Positions 8,157-18,500 are shown, counted from the first letter of the stretch. The stretch is DNA of 40,833 nucleotides from Rhodobacterales bacterium (GCA_030950105.1 JAUZRV010000090.1:1-40833); one strand, 5' to 3'. Numbers and translations: made by a program. The notes: generated from the letters alone by a model not told the origin.

Positions 8157-9085
8157 TTTTTGGCGGTCTCGTCAGGTGTTTCCACCTTTTCGGTTTCGGC
8201 CTCGGTTGGCGCGGGCAAATCCCCCATCACTTCGGGCGGCAGACCAAGCAACATACGCACAATCGTTATCAATTCTGCGCGCATTTCGGTGCGTTTGGTA
8301 ACACGATCCAACATCCCGTGATCAAGCAGATATTCCGCCCGTTGAAACCCTTCGGGCAGCTTTTCACCGATGGTTTGTTCAATCACCCGCGTGCCGGCAA
8401 AGGCAATCAACGCGTTTGGTTCGGCAATCTGGATATCGCCCAGCATCGCATAAGACGCGGTAACGCCGCCCGTTGTCGGGTGGGTCAGAACCACAATATA
8501 AGGCAATCCCGCCTCGCGCAGCATTTGCACCGCTACCGTCGTGCGCGGCATTTGCATCAGGGCCAATATGCCTTCCTGCATCCGCGCGCCACCGGCGGCA
8601 GAAAAAAGGACAAACGGACGTTTAAGTTCCACGGCGCGCTGCGCCCCGGCAACAATTGCATTGCCGACATTCATGCCCATAGAACCGCCCATAAAGGAAA
8701 AATCCTGAGCCGCGGCAACAATCGACGTGCGCCCGATATCGCCTTCAACCACCAGCATGGCATCTTTTTCGCCGGTTTTCTTTTGCGCGATTTTCACCCG
8801 TTCGGGATATTTCTTCTGATCCTTGAACTGAAGCGGATCGGCAATCGCTTCTGGTGTTTCGACCTCGGTGAAGATCCCGCCATCAAACAGCGCCTCCATG
8901 CGGGCCCTCGGCGTAATCGCCATATGATGCCCGCAATCGGTGCACACATTGAGGTTATCGCTTAGCTCGCGGTGAAACAACATGGTGCCACATTCGGTGC
9001 ATTTGGTCCAAAGATTGTCCGGTGTTTCACGACGCGAAAAGATCGAATTGATCCGCGGGCGCACATAATTGGTGATCCAGTTCAT
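8153..9085 (-). CDS. accD: Acetyl-CoA carboxylase carboxyltransferase subunit beta
   Basis: About 310 residues. AccD with AccA transfers the carboxyl group from biotin to acetyl-CoA, making malonyl-CoA for fatty acid synthesis. The start MNWITNYVRPRI is the usual AccD N-terminus with a GAGAGGAAAG site upstream; a longer in-frame extension of 9 residues is not supported. A C4 zinc ribbon is seen (CTECG, then CTDCG 18 residues later). The crotonase-fold core has DFSFMGGSMGMNVGNAIV and the oxyanion motif AAGGARMQEGILALMQM. Malonyl-CoA is also the extender of the polyketide synthase in this window, but the link is only general metabolism. Confidence 0.96.
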   Translation of the reverse strand: MNWITNYVRPRINSIFSRRETPDNLWTKCTECGTMLFHRELSDNLNVCTDCGHHMAITPRARMEALFDGGIFTEVETPEAIADPLQFKDQKKYPERVKIAQKKTGEKDAMLVVEGDIGRTSIVAAAQDFSFMGGSMGMNVGNAIVAGAQRAVELKRPFVLFSAAGGARMQEGILALMQMPRTTVAVQMLREAGLPYIVVLTHPTTGGVTASYAMLGDIQIAEPNALIAFAGTRVIEQTIGEKLPEGFQRAEYLLDHGMLDRVTKRTEMRAELITIVRMLLGLPPEVMGDLPAPTEAETEKVETPDETAKK

Positions 9086-9163
9086 CTTTTTCTTTCCTCT
9101 CCATCGGCACATTGAGGTATGTTGATTTTCAAATAAGCCGCCCGCGCGGCAATTGCAATCAAA

Positions 9164-10117
9164 CTAGCGCCGTAAAGCCAGTCTTGCCGTCAACCACATC
9201 ACGCCAATCACCGCGATTTCCGTCACCAGAGCAGCCGTGAGCAACGGCCCGTCACCTGCGCCCGAAAAAACGCCGCTATCGGGGACCTCTGGAAACAGTA
9301 TCAGCGCCAAGCCGGAATCAGGGCCGCCTTGGGTGCCAAACAGCAGAAATGCATAAACATTATTGGCTAAATGAAACGCCACCGCCGCCCCGATGTTTCC
9401 GGTGCGGCCGGTCAAATCCGACGCGGCAAGCCCAAAGAAAAACGCCCAGATCACATATTGCATGCTTTGCTGATCGGTGGTGCCATTGTCAAAATGCGAC
9501 AGGGCAAACAGGATATTGGGCACAACCAGCCATACAATCGGGTTGCCAAATCGTGCCGCTATTTGCTGTTGAATATACCCGCGATAGAATATCTCCTCGG
9601 CGCTGGCTTGAATCAGCAGCGCCAACAGCGAAAGCGGCAGCAACGCCCCCCACAAAACCGGGCTGCGCCATTCCACAGTGGGCGGTAGGCGCCACCACGG
9701 CGGCAGCACCTCGATCGCCACGAAAAGCACCACCATCATTGGCAAAACAACACGAAAATGGCGTAGGGCCGTCATTGGCGGGCCGATCAACGTGAAAAAA
9801 CCGCGCCCATGGCGGATTCGCACCACAATAACCACGCTTAAAGTCAATAAAGCAAAGCTGAAAAGCTGCAACATCAGGCCCGCAGTGGTGTCGCCGCGAA
9901 GCACCGTCATCGCAAAATCATCCGAGAAAAACCCTATGGCACGATGCATCAGGCCAAGCAGGAAACCGTTGAGCAATTCAACGAAAAACAGCCCGAGGAC
10001 AAGCGCGCTCAAATGCGGATTATTGCGCGCAACAGCGGCAAATGCCACATGGGCACCATAGGGCGAGGTCGCGTTGGAAGGGAGGGCTGAGTTGCGGTGA
10101 TCAGGCTGCATTTTCAT
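9164..10117 (-). CDS. CPBP-family intramembrane glutamic endopeptidase (CAAX-protease-like)
   Basis: 317 residues with about eight hydrophobic segments, so an inner-membrane protein. The catalytic signature of the CPBP/Abi (Rce1-like) family is visible near the middle: SAEEIFYRGYIQQQIAARF (EExxxR), then ILFALSHFD (a conserved His) and FHLANNVYAFLLF (a second His motif). Family members cleave or bind within the membrane; bacterial substrates are mostly unknown. A single gene, 78 bp upstream of accD and divergent from the FetAB-like pair, with a 180-bp gap between. No obvious ribosome-binding site precedes the first ATG; a second ATG two codons on is possible. Confidence 0.88.
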   Translation of the reverse strand: MKMQPDHRNSALPSNATSPYGAHVAFAAVARNNPHLSALVLGLFFVELLNGFLLGLMHRAIGFFSDDFAMTVLRGDTTAGLMLQLFSFALLTLSVVIVVRIRHGRGFFTLIGPPMTALRHFRVVLPMMVVLFVAIEVLPPWWRLPPTVEWRSPVLWGALLPLSLLALLIQASAEEIFYRGYIQQQIAARFGNPIVWLVVPNILFALSHFDNGTTDQQSMQYVIWAFFFGLAASDLTGRTGNIGAAVAFHLANNVYAFLLFGTQGGPDSGLALILFPEVPDSGVFSGAGDGPLLTAALVTEIAVIGVMWLTARLALRR

Positions 10118-10214
10118 AGGCTAACCGCGCAATCGCCGGACTACAATGACAGTCGTTCAAAGGAAATCTACGGTATTTTTAACTTGCTTTTCCCCGACCT
10201 GCGGCGTCCAATCA

Positions 10215-10270
10215 TCAAATGAATACGGGCGCATGCGACCCTTACGCGTTCTGTTCGTCGTATCATTTGA
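10215..10270. promoter_or_regulatory. Imperfect inverted repeat upstream of the FetA-like gene
   Basis: TCAAATGAATACG (10215-10227) and CGTATCATTTGA (10259-10270) are inverted copies differing by one bulged base, separated by 31 bases that include the palindrome CGCATGCG. The right arm is followed by GAAAATTTTT and then the fetA start at 10298. It could be a 5' leader hairpin, an operator or a terminator-like structure for incoming transcription. No known riboswitch class was recognised. Confidence 0.35.
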
Positions 10271-10297
10271 GAAAATTTTTATGTTAAATGCAAGAAT

Positions 10298-10894
10298 ATG
10301 CTAACCGTAAAAGCCCTCACGCGCCTGACAATTGGCCCGGTTGATTTGTCGGTTACCGACGGAGAATGTGTCGCGATCACCGGACCATCGGGCGCTGGGA
10401 AATCGGTGCTTTTGCGGGCCATTGTCGATCTTGATCCCAACGAGGGACAGGTTTCGATTGGTAAAATTTCACGCGAAAACACGCCGGCACCGGAATGGCG
10501 CAGCCATGTTGCCATGCTGCCGGCCGAGAGCGGATGGTGGGATGACAATGTCGGCGCGCATTTCAAAAACCCCAATAAAATAACGCCAAAATTGACCGAA
10601 GTCGGCCTTTCGGATGCGGCGATGGGGTGGGAGGTTGCGCGACTTTCCAGTGGGGAAAAACATCGGCTCGCGTTGTTGCGGTGTCTTGAAAACGACCCCG
10701 AGGTTCTGTTGCTGGACGAGCCGACAGCCGCGCTTGATCACGATACCACATTGCAGGTCGAGGCCCTGTTGCGCAAGGAATTGGAACGCGGCACCTCGAT
10801 CGTAATCGTGACCCATGACACCGCACAAGCAACGCGTTTGGCGGATCGGCGGTTGCACCTTGAAGGCGGGAAATTGGGCGAGGTGGCACCATGA
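10298..10894 (+). CDS. fetA: ABC transporter ATP-binding protein, FetA/YbbL-like
   Basis: 198 residues, a short ABC ATPase. The Walker A motif GPSGAGKS, the signature LSSGEKHRLALLR, Walker B VLLLDEPTAALD and the switch histidine in VIVTHD are all present, so it should hydrolyse ATP. The partner directly downstream is a FetB-type permease overlapping by 4 bp (ATGA), which identifies the pair as FetAB-like. In E. coli FetAB is an iron exporter linked to peroxide resistance; the substrate here is inferred from homology alone. Expression may be influenced by the inverted repeat in the leader. Confidence 0.85.
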   Translation: MLTVKALTRLTIGPVDLSVTDGECVAITGPSGAGKSVLLRAIVDLDPNEGQVSIGKISRENTPAPEWRSHVAMLPAESGWWDDNVGAHFKNPNKITPKLTEVGLSDAAMGWEVARLSSGEKHRLALLRCLENDPEVLLLDEPTAALDHDTTLQVEALLRKELERGTSIVIVTHDTAQATRLADRRLHLEGGKLGEVAP

Positions 10895-11697
10895 ACAGTT
10901 ACCTGACGCTGACCTATTTTGACGTGCTTCTGGCTACCGGATTTCTGATGCTGAACGGCGCTTTATCGCTCTGGCTTAACCTGCAACTGGAGCGGAAATT
11001 ATTGATCGCGGCGCTGCGCATGGTGGTGCAATTACTGCTGGTCGGGATGCTTCTCAAGAGCCTGTTTTCCATTCTTTCCCCGTGGCTTACGCTGCTTGTG
11101 GCCGTGGCGATGGTGCTGTTTGCGGGGCGCGAAATCTGGGCACGACAGGACCGGCGATTGCGCGGTTTCTGGGGGTATGGTCTTGGCGCCGGAGCGATGG
11201 GGTTTGCCGGTGCAGGTGTCACGGTTATTGCGCTGACCACCATGGTCGGGCCGGACCCGTGGTGGACGCCGCGCTATGCCTTGCCGATGCTCGGGATGAT
11301 CCTTGGCAACACCATGACAGGGGTGAGCCTCGCGCAGGATACATTGCACGGGGCCGCAGCGCGTGAACGGGTGGCCATCGAGGCGCGGATACTGCTTGGG
11401 GCCAACCGGATGGAGGCGATGTTGCCGGTGGTTCGGCGTGCGCTTCGGGCCGGATTTATTCCTGTTATCAATGGCATGGCCGCCACCGGCATCGTGTCAT
11501 TGCCGGGTATGATGACCGGGCAAATTCTATCGGGTGTGGATCCAAACGAGGCGGTAAAATATCAATTGCTGATAATGTTTCTGATCTCAGGCGCCACCGG
11601 CCTCGGGGTCTTGCTTGCCACGTTCGGGTCGATCTGGCGATTGAGCGATAGCAGACATCGTTTGCGCCTTGATCGGTTGACGAAACCAAAGGGTTAA
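10891..11697 (+). CDS. fetB: ABC transporter permease, FetB/YbbM (UPF0014) family
   Basis: 268 residues with about seven hydrophobic helices, an inner-membrane permease. Family features visible are ALSLWLNLQLERKLLIAALR near the N-terminus, the central MLGMILGNTMTGVSLAQDTL, and the C-terminal segment FIPVINGMAATGIVSLPGMM then TGQILSGVDPNEAVKYQ. It is translationally coupled to the ATPase gene by a 4-bp overlap. Together they would form a half-size exporter working as a dimer. It is convergent with the first glycosyltransferase of the polysaccharide locus, 176 bp away. Confidence 0.87.
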   Translation: MNSYLTLTYFDVLLATGFLMLNGALSLWLNLQLERKLLIAALRMVVQLLLVGMLLKSLFSILSPWLTLLVAVAMVLFAGREIWARQDRRLRGFWGYGLGAGAMGFAGAGVTVIALTTMVGPDPWWTPRYALPMLGMILGNTMTGVSLAQDTLHGAAARERVAIEARILLGANRMEAMLPVVRRALRAGFIPVINGMAATGIVSLPGMMTGQILSGVDPNEAVKYQLLIMFLISGATGLGVLLATFGSIWRLSDSRHRLRLDRLTKPKG

Positions 11698-11784
11698 GGC
11701 GGCGGGCGACGAGGATTTGGCAATTTCCGCGCATCGGCGGGTTTTGGGCCTGTTAACAAGGGGTTTGGCGGATTATCAGGGCGA

Positions 11785-11803
11785 ACGGCGGTCATATCGC
11801 CGT
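11785..11803. other. Small hairpin in the gap between two convergent genes
   Basis: ACGGCG and CGCCGT form a 6-bp stem around a 7-base loop in the 176-bp gap between fetB and the minus-strand glycosyltransferase. Neither side carries a T-run, so it is only a weak bidirectional terminator candidate. Nothing else coding was seen in the gap. Confidence 0.25.
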
Positions 11804-11873
11804 GATTGATGCCGACCCCATGTTGCGCGCGAAACATTTGCGTTGGTCCGTTGATGGGTTGGCGGTTTGCCCC

Positions 11874-13118
11874 CTAAAGGCGATCAATTTGGCGAGTGAG
11901 GGACAGGATGGTTTGCGCCCCGACCCTGGAATCAAATCCGGACACGATGCGCGCACGGCCGGCCACACCCAAGGCGCGGGCCTTGTCGGGCGAGGTGACG
12001 ATAGACGTGATCGCTGCGGCCAAGGCATCGGGATCTTTGGGGGCGACCAATATGCCGTCGATGCCGTCGTTGATCAGTTCGGGCACGCCACCCGCGTTGG
12101 TGCCGATGGTGGGCACGCCGCAACTCATCGCTTCCATATAAGCGACGCCAAGGGGTTCGTGCCAACTCGCCAACACGAATATATGGGCGCGCAACAGGTG
12201 GTCGCGCACCGCATCATTGCTTATGGCACCAAGAAGCCGCACGTGGTTTTGCAGGTCAAGATCGGTCAGCAAAGCGGCGAGCGTTTGATGATAGCCCTGC
12301 CCGCCATCGTCGTCTTCACCAGCGATATCAAGTTGGACATCTATGCCCTGGCCGACCAGAAGACACACCGCGTGAAGTAAATCCTGATGGCCCTTGACGA
12401 TATTCAAACGGCCACAAGTGAACAACCGGAGGGGTGTGTTTTTAACGGCAGGCTCGTAGGGCGCCGGGCGTTTGAGGGCATCGGTGTCGACACCCATCGG
12501 TTGAATTTCGATCAGGGCGGGAAGTGCCGCGCCAAGATCACTGTCCATTTCAATCAACAGGCGCTGGGTGATGATGGTGGCAAAACTCGCCCCGCTCCAT
12601 TTAAGATATTGCCCGCTGCCATAATCGGACAGCGGGCCGTGGAGTGTCAGACTATAGGTCAGGTCGCCCAATTGGCAGGCAAGCGCGGCAATCAGGGCCG
12701 CACGCCCACACGAATGAACATGCACATGGCGGATACCGCGCGCGTGGCATTGGCGGTGCAACCGATCGGCCGCGGCGGCACAAATCGCGAGATCTTTGGC
12801 AAAATCCATGCCGGAACGACGCAATTCCCCCCACCAGAAGCGCGGCGAAATCCGCAACAGGGTGCGCAGGGCCGCCAACGGTTTGATCGCGCCAAGATAA
12901 TCGGTGCGGGCAATCGCGGCGTCCGACCAATCATGCGAAATTAACCCCGCATGGGGCATACGGGTCGAAAATAGCGCAATCGGCGTGCCCATATCTTCGG
13001 CGGCACATATTTCGCGCCAGAAGAAGATATGCGTCTGCCCCGGGAATTGCGGTATCAAGTAGCCAAGAATGGGGGCGTTAGAGGCGGTTACAGAAGGGGT
13101 TTCGGTGGGTTTGGGCAT
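11874..13118 (-). CDS. GT4-family glycosyltransferase
   Basis: 414 residues from the chosen start MPKPTETPSVTASNAPILGY. The reading frame is open for another 103 codons upstream, but that part has no glycosyltransferase character. The N-terminal half has the GT-B acceptor-domain look (IPQFPGQTHIFFWREICA, HVHVHSCGRAALIAALA, TYSLTLHGPLSDYG). The C-terminal half has the donor-site motifs RLFTCGRLNIVKGHQDLLHA and the EX7E signature in SWHEPLGVAYMEAMSCGVPT then IGTNAGGVPELI. It transfers a sugar from a nucleotide-sugar to a growing lipid-linked glycan at the cytoplasmic face; the sugar cannot be told from sequence. It is divergent from the next GT2 gene and opens the polysaccharide locus. Confidence 0.88.
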   Translation of the reverse strand: MPKPTETPSVTASNAPILGYLIPQFPGQTHIFFWREICAAEDMGTPIALFSTRMPHAGLISHDWSDAAIARTDYLGAIKPLAALRTLLRISPRFWWGELRRSGMDFAKDLAICAAAADRLHRQCHARGIRHVHVHSCGRAALIAALACQLGDLTYSLTLHGPLSDYGSGQYLKWSGASFATIITQRLLIEMDSDLGAALPALIEIQPMGVDTDALKRPAPYEPAVKNTPLRLFTCGRLNIVKGHQDLLHAVCLLVGQGIDVQLDIAGEDDDGGQGYHQTLAALLTDLDLQNHVRLLGAISNDAVRDHLLRAHIFVLASWHEPLGVAYMEAMSCGVPTIGTNAGGVPELINDGIDGILVAPKDPDALAAAITSIVTSPDKARALGVAGRARIVSGFDSRVGAQTILSLTRQIDRL

Positions 13119-13244
13119 TTGATATATCTTGCCAGATCCGTTTTGATTTATGGTTAATGCCAAAGGGCGTTCTATCCCCACTATCACCCGCTCGGGCAAA
13201 TTCCGAGAGGGGTCGGCAAATGGACAGGTAAAACAGGTGCTGAA
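13119..13244. promoter_or_regulatory. Divergent intergenic region at the left of the polysaccharide locus
   Basis: 126 bp between two divergent glycosyltransferase genes, so it must hold promoters for both directions. It contains an AT-rich stretch (GATATATCTT, TTGATTTATGGTTAATG). No confident -35/-10 pair or operator palindrome was recognised by eye. Confidence 0.4.
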
Positions 13245-14072
13245 ATGATAAGCGTGATTATACCGGCACATAACGAAGCGGCGTTGATTGGCCAATGTAT
13301 CGGGGCGGTGTTGGCGTCCCGCGATGTTGATGCGGTGGATATCATCGTGGTGGCCAACGGGTGTCAGGACGCTACCGTTGCCATTGCAATTGATTGTCAG
13401 GCCGCTGTCGAGGCGCGGGGGTGGCAATTACAGGTGCTTGATCTGGCGTCTGGGGGCAAGCTTGGCGCGTTGAATGCGGGCGACGCCGCGGCGAAATCGG
13501 GCAATCGCGTGTATCTTGATGCCGATGTGGTGATGAGTGCGGATTTATTGGCGCAGCTTGAACAGGTTCTTGAACAGGAAACGGCGGTTTATGCCAGTGG
13601 GAAATTGCAGATTTCTCCCCCCCAAAACAGGATCAGCCGCGCGTATCGGCGGATCTACCAACGGGTGCCGTTTATGCGGTTCGGGGTGCCGGGGGCCGGG
13701 TTGTTTGCGGTGAACGCCGCGGGGCGGGCGCGGTGGCGGGAGTGGCCGGATATAATATCGGATGATACATTTGCGCGCCTTATGTTTGCCCCGGATGAAC
13801 GGATCGGGGTTGCGGCGACCTATCAGTGGCCGATTGTCGAAGGGTTGGCCAATCTGGTGGCGGTGCGGCGGCGGCAAAACACCGGCGTGGCCGAAATTGC
13901 GCAGAATTACCCTGAGTTGTTAAAGAACGACGACACGCCAAAAATCGGGTTTTCGGGCGTTTTGAAATTGGCGTTAAGCGATCCTTTGGGGTTTTTGACC
14001 TATGCGGGGGTAGCGGTGATTGTGAAGATGACCAAATCGCAGGGCGGGACCGATTGGAGGCGCGGAAGATGA
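13245..14072 (+). CDS. GT2-family glycosyltransferase
   Basis: 275 residues. The N-terminus MISVIIPAHNEAALIGQCI is the classical GT-A nucleotide-binding start, and the metal-binding D-x-D is seen as YLDADVVMS. Further family signs are GVPGAGLFAVNAAGRARW and SDDTFARLMF. The C-terminus ends with one hydrophobic helix (PLGFLTYAGVAVIVKMTK), perhaps a membrane anchor. It is likely to add one sugar residue of the repeat unit. The gene is coupled to the flippase gene downstream by a 4-bp ATGA overlap. The site before the ATG (ACAGGTG) is weak. Confidence 0.87.
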   Translation: MISVIIPAHNEAALIGQCIGAVLASRDVDAVDIIVVANGCQDATVAIAIDCQAAVEARGWQLQVLDLASGGKLGALNAGDAAAKSGNRVYLDADVVMSADLLAQLEQVLEQETAVYASGKLQISPPQNRISRAYRRIYQRVPFMRFGVPGAGLFAVNAAGRARWREWPDIISDDTFARLMFAPDERIGVAATYQWPIVEGLANLVAVRRRQNTGVAEIAQNYPELLKNDDTPKIGFSGVLKLALSDPLGFLTYAGVAVIVKMTKSQGGTDWRRGR

Positions 14073-15442
14073 TGCGGGCGATTATGCGGGGCGACGGTCT
14101 TCGGGCGCGGATATTGCGCAGTTCCGGTCTCACGGTGGTGGGGTATGGCACGTCACAGGTTTTGCGGCTTGCGTCGAACCTCGTGTTGACGCGGATATTG
14201 TTTCCCGAGGCGTTTGGGGTGATGGCGTTGGTGTCTGTGTTCATGATGGGGTTGAACATGTTTTCCGACCTCGGCATCGGCCCCTCGATCCAGCAGAACA
14301 AGCGCGGCGATGACCCCGATTTTCTAAACACCGCGTGGACGATACAGGTCATTCGCGGCGGCATTTTATGGGCGGTGGCGACGGCATTGGCGTTTCCGAT
14401 GGCGTGGTTTTACAACGCACCGGAATTGGCGCAATTGCTGCCGGTGGCATCGTTGACGTTGTTGATAACGGCGTTCAATCCGACCCGGTTGGAAACCGCG
14501 AACCGCCATTTATTGTTGGGGCGGGTCACGGTTATCGACATGGCCACGCAGGTCGTCGGCATCACCAGCGCCGTCGTTTTGGCATGGTTGTTGCAATCGG
14601 TCTGGGCGTTGGTATTTAGCGGCATCATCGGCGCGCTGGCACAGCTTTTTCTGTATAATCGGTTCCTGCCGGGGATGAAAAATAGGTTTCGCTGGGAAGG
14701 ACCGGCAGCACATGAATTGATCCGGTTCGGCAAGTGGATTTTCCTAAGCACAATCGCCGGTTTCGCGCTGTCGCAAGGGGACCGGATCGTGTTGGGGAAA
14801 TTTCTGCCGCTCGAGGTGCTCGGGGTTTACAATATTGGCTATTTTCTGGCGAGTTTTCCATTGCTTTTGGGCGGGGTCGTGATCCGGCGGGTCCTGATCC
14901 CGCTCTACCGCGAAAAGCCGCCGGCACAGTCGCGGGAAAATTTCGCCAAGCTGCAAAAGATGCGGTTTGTGATGACCGGATTGGTGTTTTCACTGGTGTT
15001 TGTGTTTGCGGTTTCCGGCGTGGCCCTGGTGCAGGTCATGTATGACGCGCGGTATGCGATGGCGGGCGCGGTTGTGGTGGTGATCGCGGTGGCCCAATTG
15101 CCGCAAGTCATTGTTTTAACATATGATCAGGCGGCATTGGCAGCGGGGGATTCCAAGCGGTTTTTTGTGCTCGCGGCGACACGGGCGGCGTTGATGATTG
15201 CCGGATTATTGATCGGAATTCAGTATTTTGGCCTGTTCGGGGCGTTGGTTTCGCAAGGGATTGCCATGATCGCGGCCTATCCTGTGGTGGTCTGGCTTGC
15301 GCGCAAACAGGGGGCATGGGACCCGCTGCATGATCTGGTTTTTGCGGGTATTGGTATCGGATTGGGGGCTGTTGCGGTCTGGTTCAACTACGGGGCAATC
15401 GGGGGGGCGGTCGCGGAATTATCTGCCCTGAAATGGCCATAA
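14069..15442 (+). CDS. Wzx-type polysaccharide flippase (MOP superfamily)
   Basis: 457 residues with about twelve hydrophobic helices along the whole length, typical of Wzx/lipopolysaccharide flippases that move undecaprenyl-linked repeat units across the inner membrane. Family-like motifs are TVVGYGTSQVLRLASNLVLT and RILFPEAFGVMALVSVF, with FSDLGIGPSIQQN next. The start at 14069 is chosen because GGAGG lies 8 bases upstream and the ATG overlaps the preceding stop; a TTG 15 bases earlier is inferior. Its presence with a Wzy-like protein and a priming transferase points to Wzx/Wzy-dependent polymer assembly. The specific repeat unit is unknown. Confidence 0.88.
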   Translation: MMRAIMRGDGLRARILRSSGLTVVGYGTSQVLRLASNLVLTRILFPEAFGVMALVSVFMMGLNMFSDLGIGPSIQQNKRGDDPDFLNTAWTIQVIRGGILWAVATALAFPMAWFYNAPELAQLLPVASLTLLITAFNPTRLETANRHLLLGRVTVIDMATQVVGITSAVVLAWLLQSVWALVFSGIIGALAQLFLYNRFLPGMKNRFRWEGPAAHELIRFGKWIFLSTIAGFALSQGDRIVLGKFLPLEVLGVYNIGYFLASFPLLLGGVVIRRVLIPLYREKPPAQSRENFAKLQKMRFVMTGLVFSLVFVFAVSGVALVQVMYDARYAMAGAVVVVIAVAQLPQVIVLTYDQAALAAGDSKRFFVLAATRAALMIAGLLIGIQYFGLFGALVSQGIAMIAAYPVVVWLARKQGAWDPLHDLVFAGIGIGLGAVAVWFNYGAIGGAVAELSALKWP

Positions 15443-15529
15443 AACCACCATTCTAAGGGTGCGATAGACCGCTAGTCTTTGTGTGAAATGACCGGAGGAA
15501 GCTGCTCTTGCGGTCTTTGGGATGTGAAT

Positions 15530-18500
15530 ATGGGTAACCAAGCAAACGCCGAACCAATCGGTGAAAATGACATAGCAATCGTTGGAATGGCCGCGCACCT
15601 GCCGGGTGCCGCGTCCATTGCGCAATTCTGGGATAACCTGCGCAGCGGCACCGAATCCATTTCGGTGCTAAGCGATGAAGAATTGCGCGCCGCAGGGGAA
15701 GACCCCGGCAAAATCCATCACCGCAATTATGTGCGCGCTGCTGCGATGCTCAAGGAATTTGACCATTTTGATGCCGATTTCTTCGGGTTTTCCCCGAAAG
15801 AAGCCGCGATTATGGACCCGCAGCACCGGCAGTTCCTGGAAGTGGCATGGGAAGCGTTGGAAAACGCCGGTCATCCGCCGGAAAATTTCGCGGGGCCGAT
15901 CGGGGTTTATGCGGGCTGTGGCATGGGCAGCTATTTCTATTTCAATATCTGTTCCAACCCCGATCTGGTGGCGGATGTGGGGATGTTTTTGCTGCGCCAC
16001 ACCGGCAACGACAAGGATTTTCTGGCCACCCGAGTGAGCCATATGTTTGACCTCAAAGGGCCAAGCATCAACATGCAAACCGCGTGCTCAACGTCGTTGG
16101 TTGCGACCCATTATGCGTGCAAGGCGTTGCTGGATGGCGAATGTGATATGGCGTTGGCCGGAGGTGTCACAATCGAGATGCCGCACGGGCGCGGGTATAT
16201 ATTTGAAGACGGTGAAATATTATCACCGGACGGGCATTGCCATGCGTTTGATCACCGCGCCGAAGGCACGGTTTTTGGGTCCGGCGCGGGGGTTGTGGTT
16301 CTGCGCCGTCTTGGGGATGCGATGGCCGATGGCGATCATATCTGGGGTGTAATCAAGGGCAGCGCGGTCAATAATGATGGCGCGGCCAAGGCCGGATATC
16401 TGGCCCCGAGTGTCGACCAACAAGCCGCCGCAATTGCCGAGGCCCACGCCATGGCGGGCGTTACCGCCGATACGATTGATTATGTCGAATGTCATGGCAC
16501 CGGCACCTATTTGGGCGATCCGATCGAGGTTGCCGCCCTGACCGAAGCATTTAGCGAAACCACCAACGACACCGGATTTTGCCGCATCGGGTCGGTGAAA
16601 ACCAACATCGGGCATACCGATACGGCGGCGGGTGTGGCCAGTTTGATCAAAACCACGCTATCGTTACATCATGGGGAAATTCCGCCCAGTTTGGGGTTCG
16701 AAAAACCCAATCCGGTGATTGATTTTGAAAACAGCCCGTTTTCGGTAAATGCCGCGTTGCACGCGTGGACATCGCACAAAGGGCCACGCCGTGCGGGGGT
16801 GAATTCCCTCGGGGTTGGCGGCACCAATGCCCATGCGGTGCTTGAACAGGCACCAGCGCGCGCCGCGTCGGACGAGAGCGATTGGCCGTTTCAAATCCTG
16901 TGCATATCAGGGCGCAACAAAGCCGCGCTTGACGCCAATTCGGCGGCTTTGGCGGCACATCTGCGCGCCCACCCAGAACAACCGTTGGCGGATGTGGCGT
17001 GGACATTAAAAGTGGGCCGTCGCGGATTTGAAAAACGTCGGGCTTTGGTGGCAGAGTCCCACGAAGAAGCCGCGGCATTATTGGAAAACGGCAACATCCG
17101 GCGGGTGTTTGACCATAGCGTTGTTGGCAACGCCCCAGAGGTGGTTTTCATGTTCCCCGGTGGCGGCGCGCAATATGTCGGCATGGCGCGCGATCTCTAT
17201 GATACAGAGCCGGTTTTTGCGCAATGGATGGATCGTGGTTTTGCCTATCTCGAGGGGAAAATCGACTATGATTTGCGTGCGCTCTGGTTGGCGCAAGACG
17301 CGGTCGCCGATGGGGCCGCCGGAGACGCCGAGGAGCGGTTAAAACGTCCGTCGGTGCAGTTGCCGTTGATCATGATGGTCGAATATGCGCTGGCGCAATT
17401 GTGGATGTCGTGGGACGTGCAACCGGCGGTTCTCGTCGGTCATAGCATGGGCGAAAATACCGCTGCGTGTTTGGCCGGCGTGATCGGTTTCGAGGATTGT
17501 ATCGGGTTGGTTCTGCTGCGTGGACAATTGTTTGATACGGTACCTGCGGGCGGCATGTTAAGCGTGGCCTGCCCATTGGATGAATTGCGCGCATTTATCG
17601 GGGACGACCTTGATATTGCCGGGGTAAATGCGCCGGATTTGACGGCTATTTCCGGCCCGCAATCGGCGTTGGATGCCTTGGCCGCGACCCTTGATACCAA
17701 GGACATTTCATATCAACGCATCGCGATTGATATCGCCGCACATTCGCGCATGTTAGAGCCGATTTTGGCGCGTTTTGGCGATTACTTGCGTGGTATTCAA
17801 CTGGCGCCACCGCGCCTGCCGTTTGTGTCAAATCGCACCGGTGAATTGATCACCGACGCGCAGGCCACCGATCCGCAGTATTGGGTCGAACACTTGCGCG
17901 GCACGATATATTTTGCCGATTGCATCACCACATTGGCCGCCAATCCACAGCGGATTTATGTCGAGATGGGACCGGGCAAAGCATTGTCATCATTGACACA
18001 AATGCACGGCGCCGTGCCATCTGGTCAAGTGTTTAGCGTGCTGCGCCACAGGGACGAAAACATCGAGGATGACCGGTATTTCCTGGGGATACTGGGGCGG
18101 TTATGGGCGACGGGGGTAGAGGCCGATTGGGGCCAATATTGGGGCGATGCCAAACGCCAAAGGGTGCCGTTGCCAACCTATGCATTTCAGCGCACGCGTT
18201 ATTTCATTGAACCGGGCAAAGCGATTGTAAGTAGCGCGGCGTTTTTGAGTCGCAAGCAAGACCTGTCGGATTGGGGCAGTCAAATCCATTGGCGGCCACG
18301 CCTTGCCGATTGCGATTTTGACCTTGAGACCGAAATGGATCGGGTGGCGCAGCAAAGTTGGTTGGTTTTCATGGATCGTGGCGGTCTTGGCGCAGAGATT
18401 GCGCGACGATTGCGCGGTGCCGGTCATCCGGTGACCGAGGTGCGCAGCGGCGATGCCTTTGGGAAAATCAGTGGGAAATCCGGCGAAGACGGGTATGTTA

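Noticed and set aside
8144-8965. A 273-codon open frame on the plus strand
   Set aside because: It is antisense to accD, whose motifs are unambiguous; its translation is rich in H, R and N with no domain signs.
12387-12944. A 185-codon open frame on the plus strand
   Set aside because: Antisense to the GT4 gene at 11874-13118, which has a clear donor-site signature.
13119-13427. 103-codon N-terminal extension of the GT4 protein
   Set aside because: It overlaps the start of the divergent GT2 gene and shows no family-like sequence; the start at 13118 gives a normal length.
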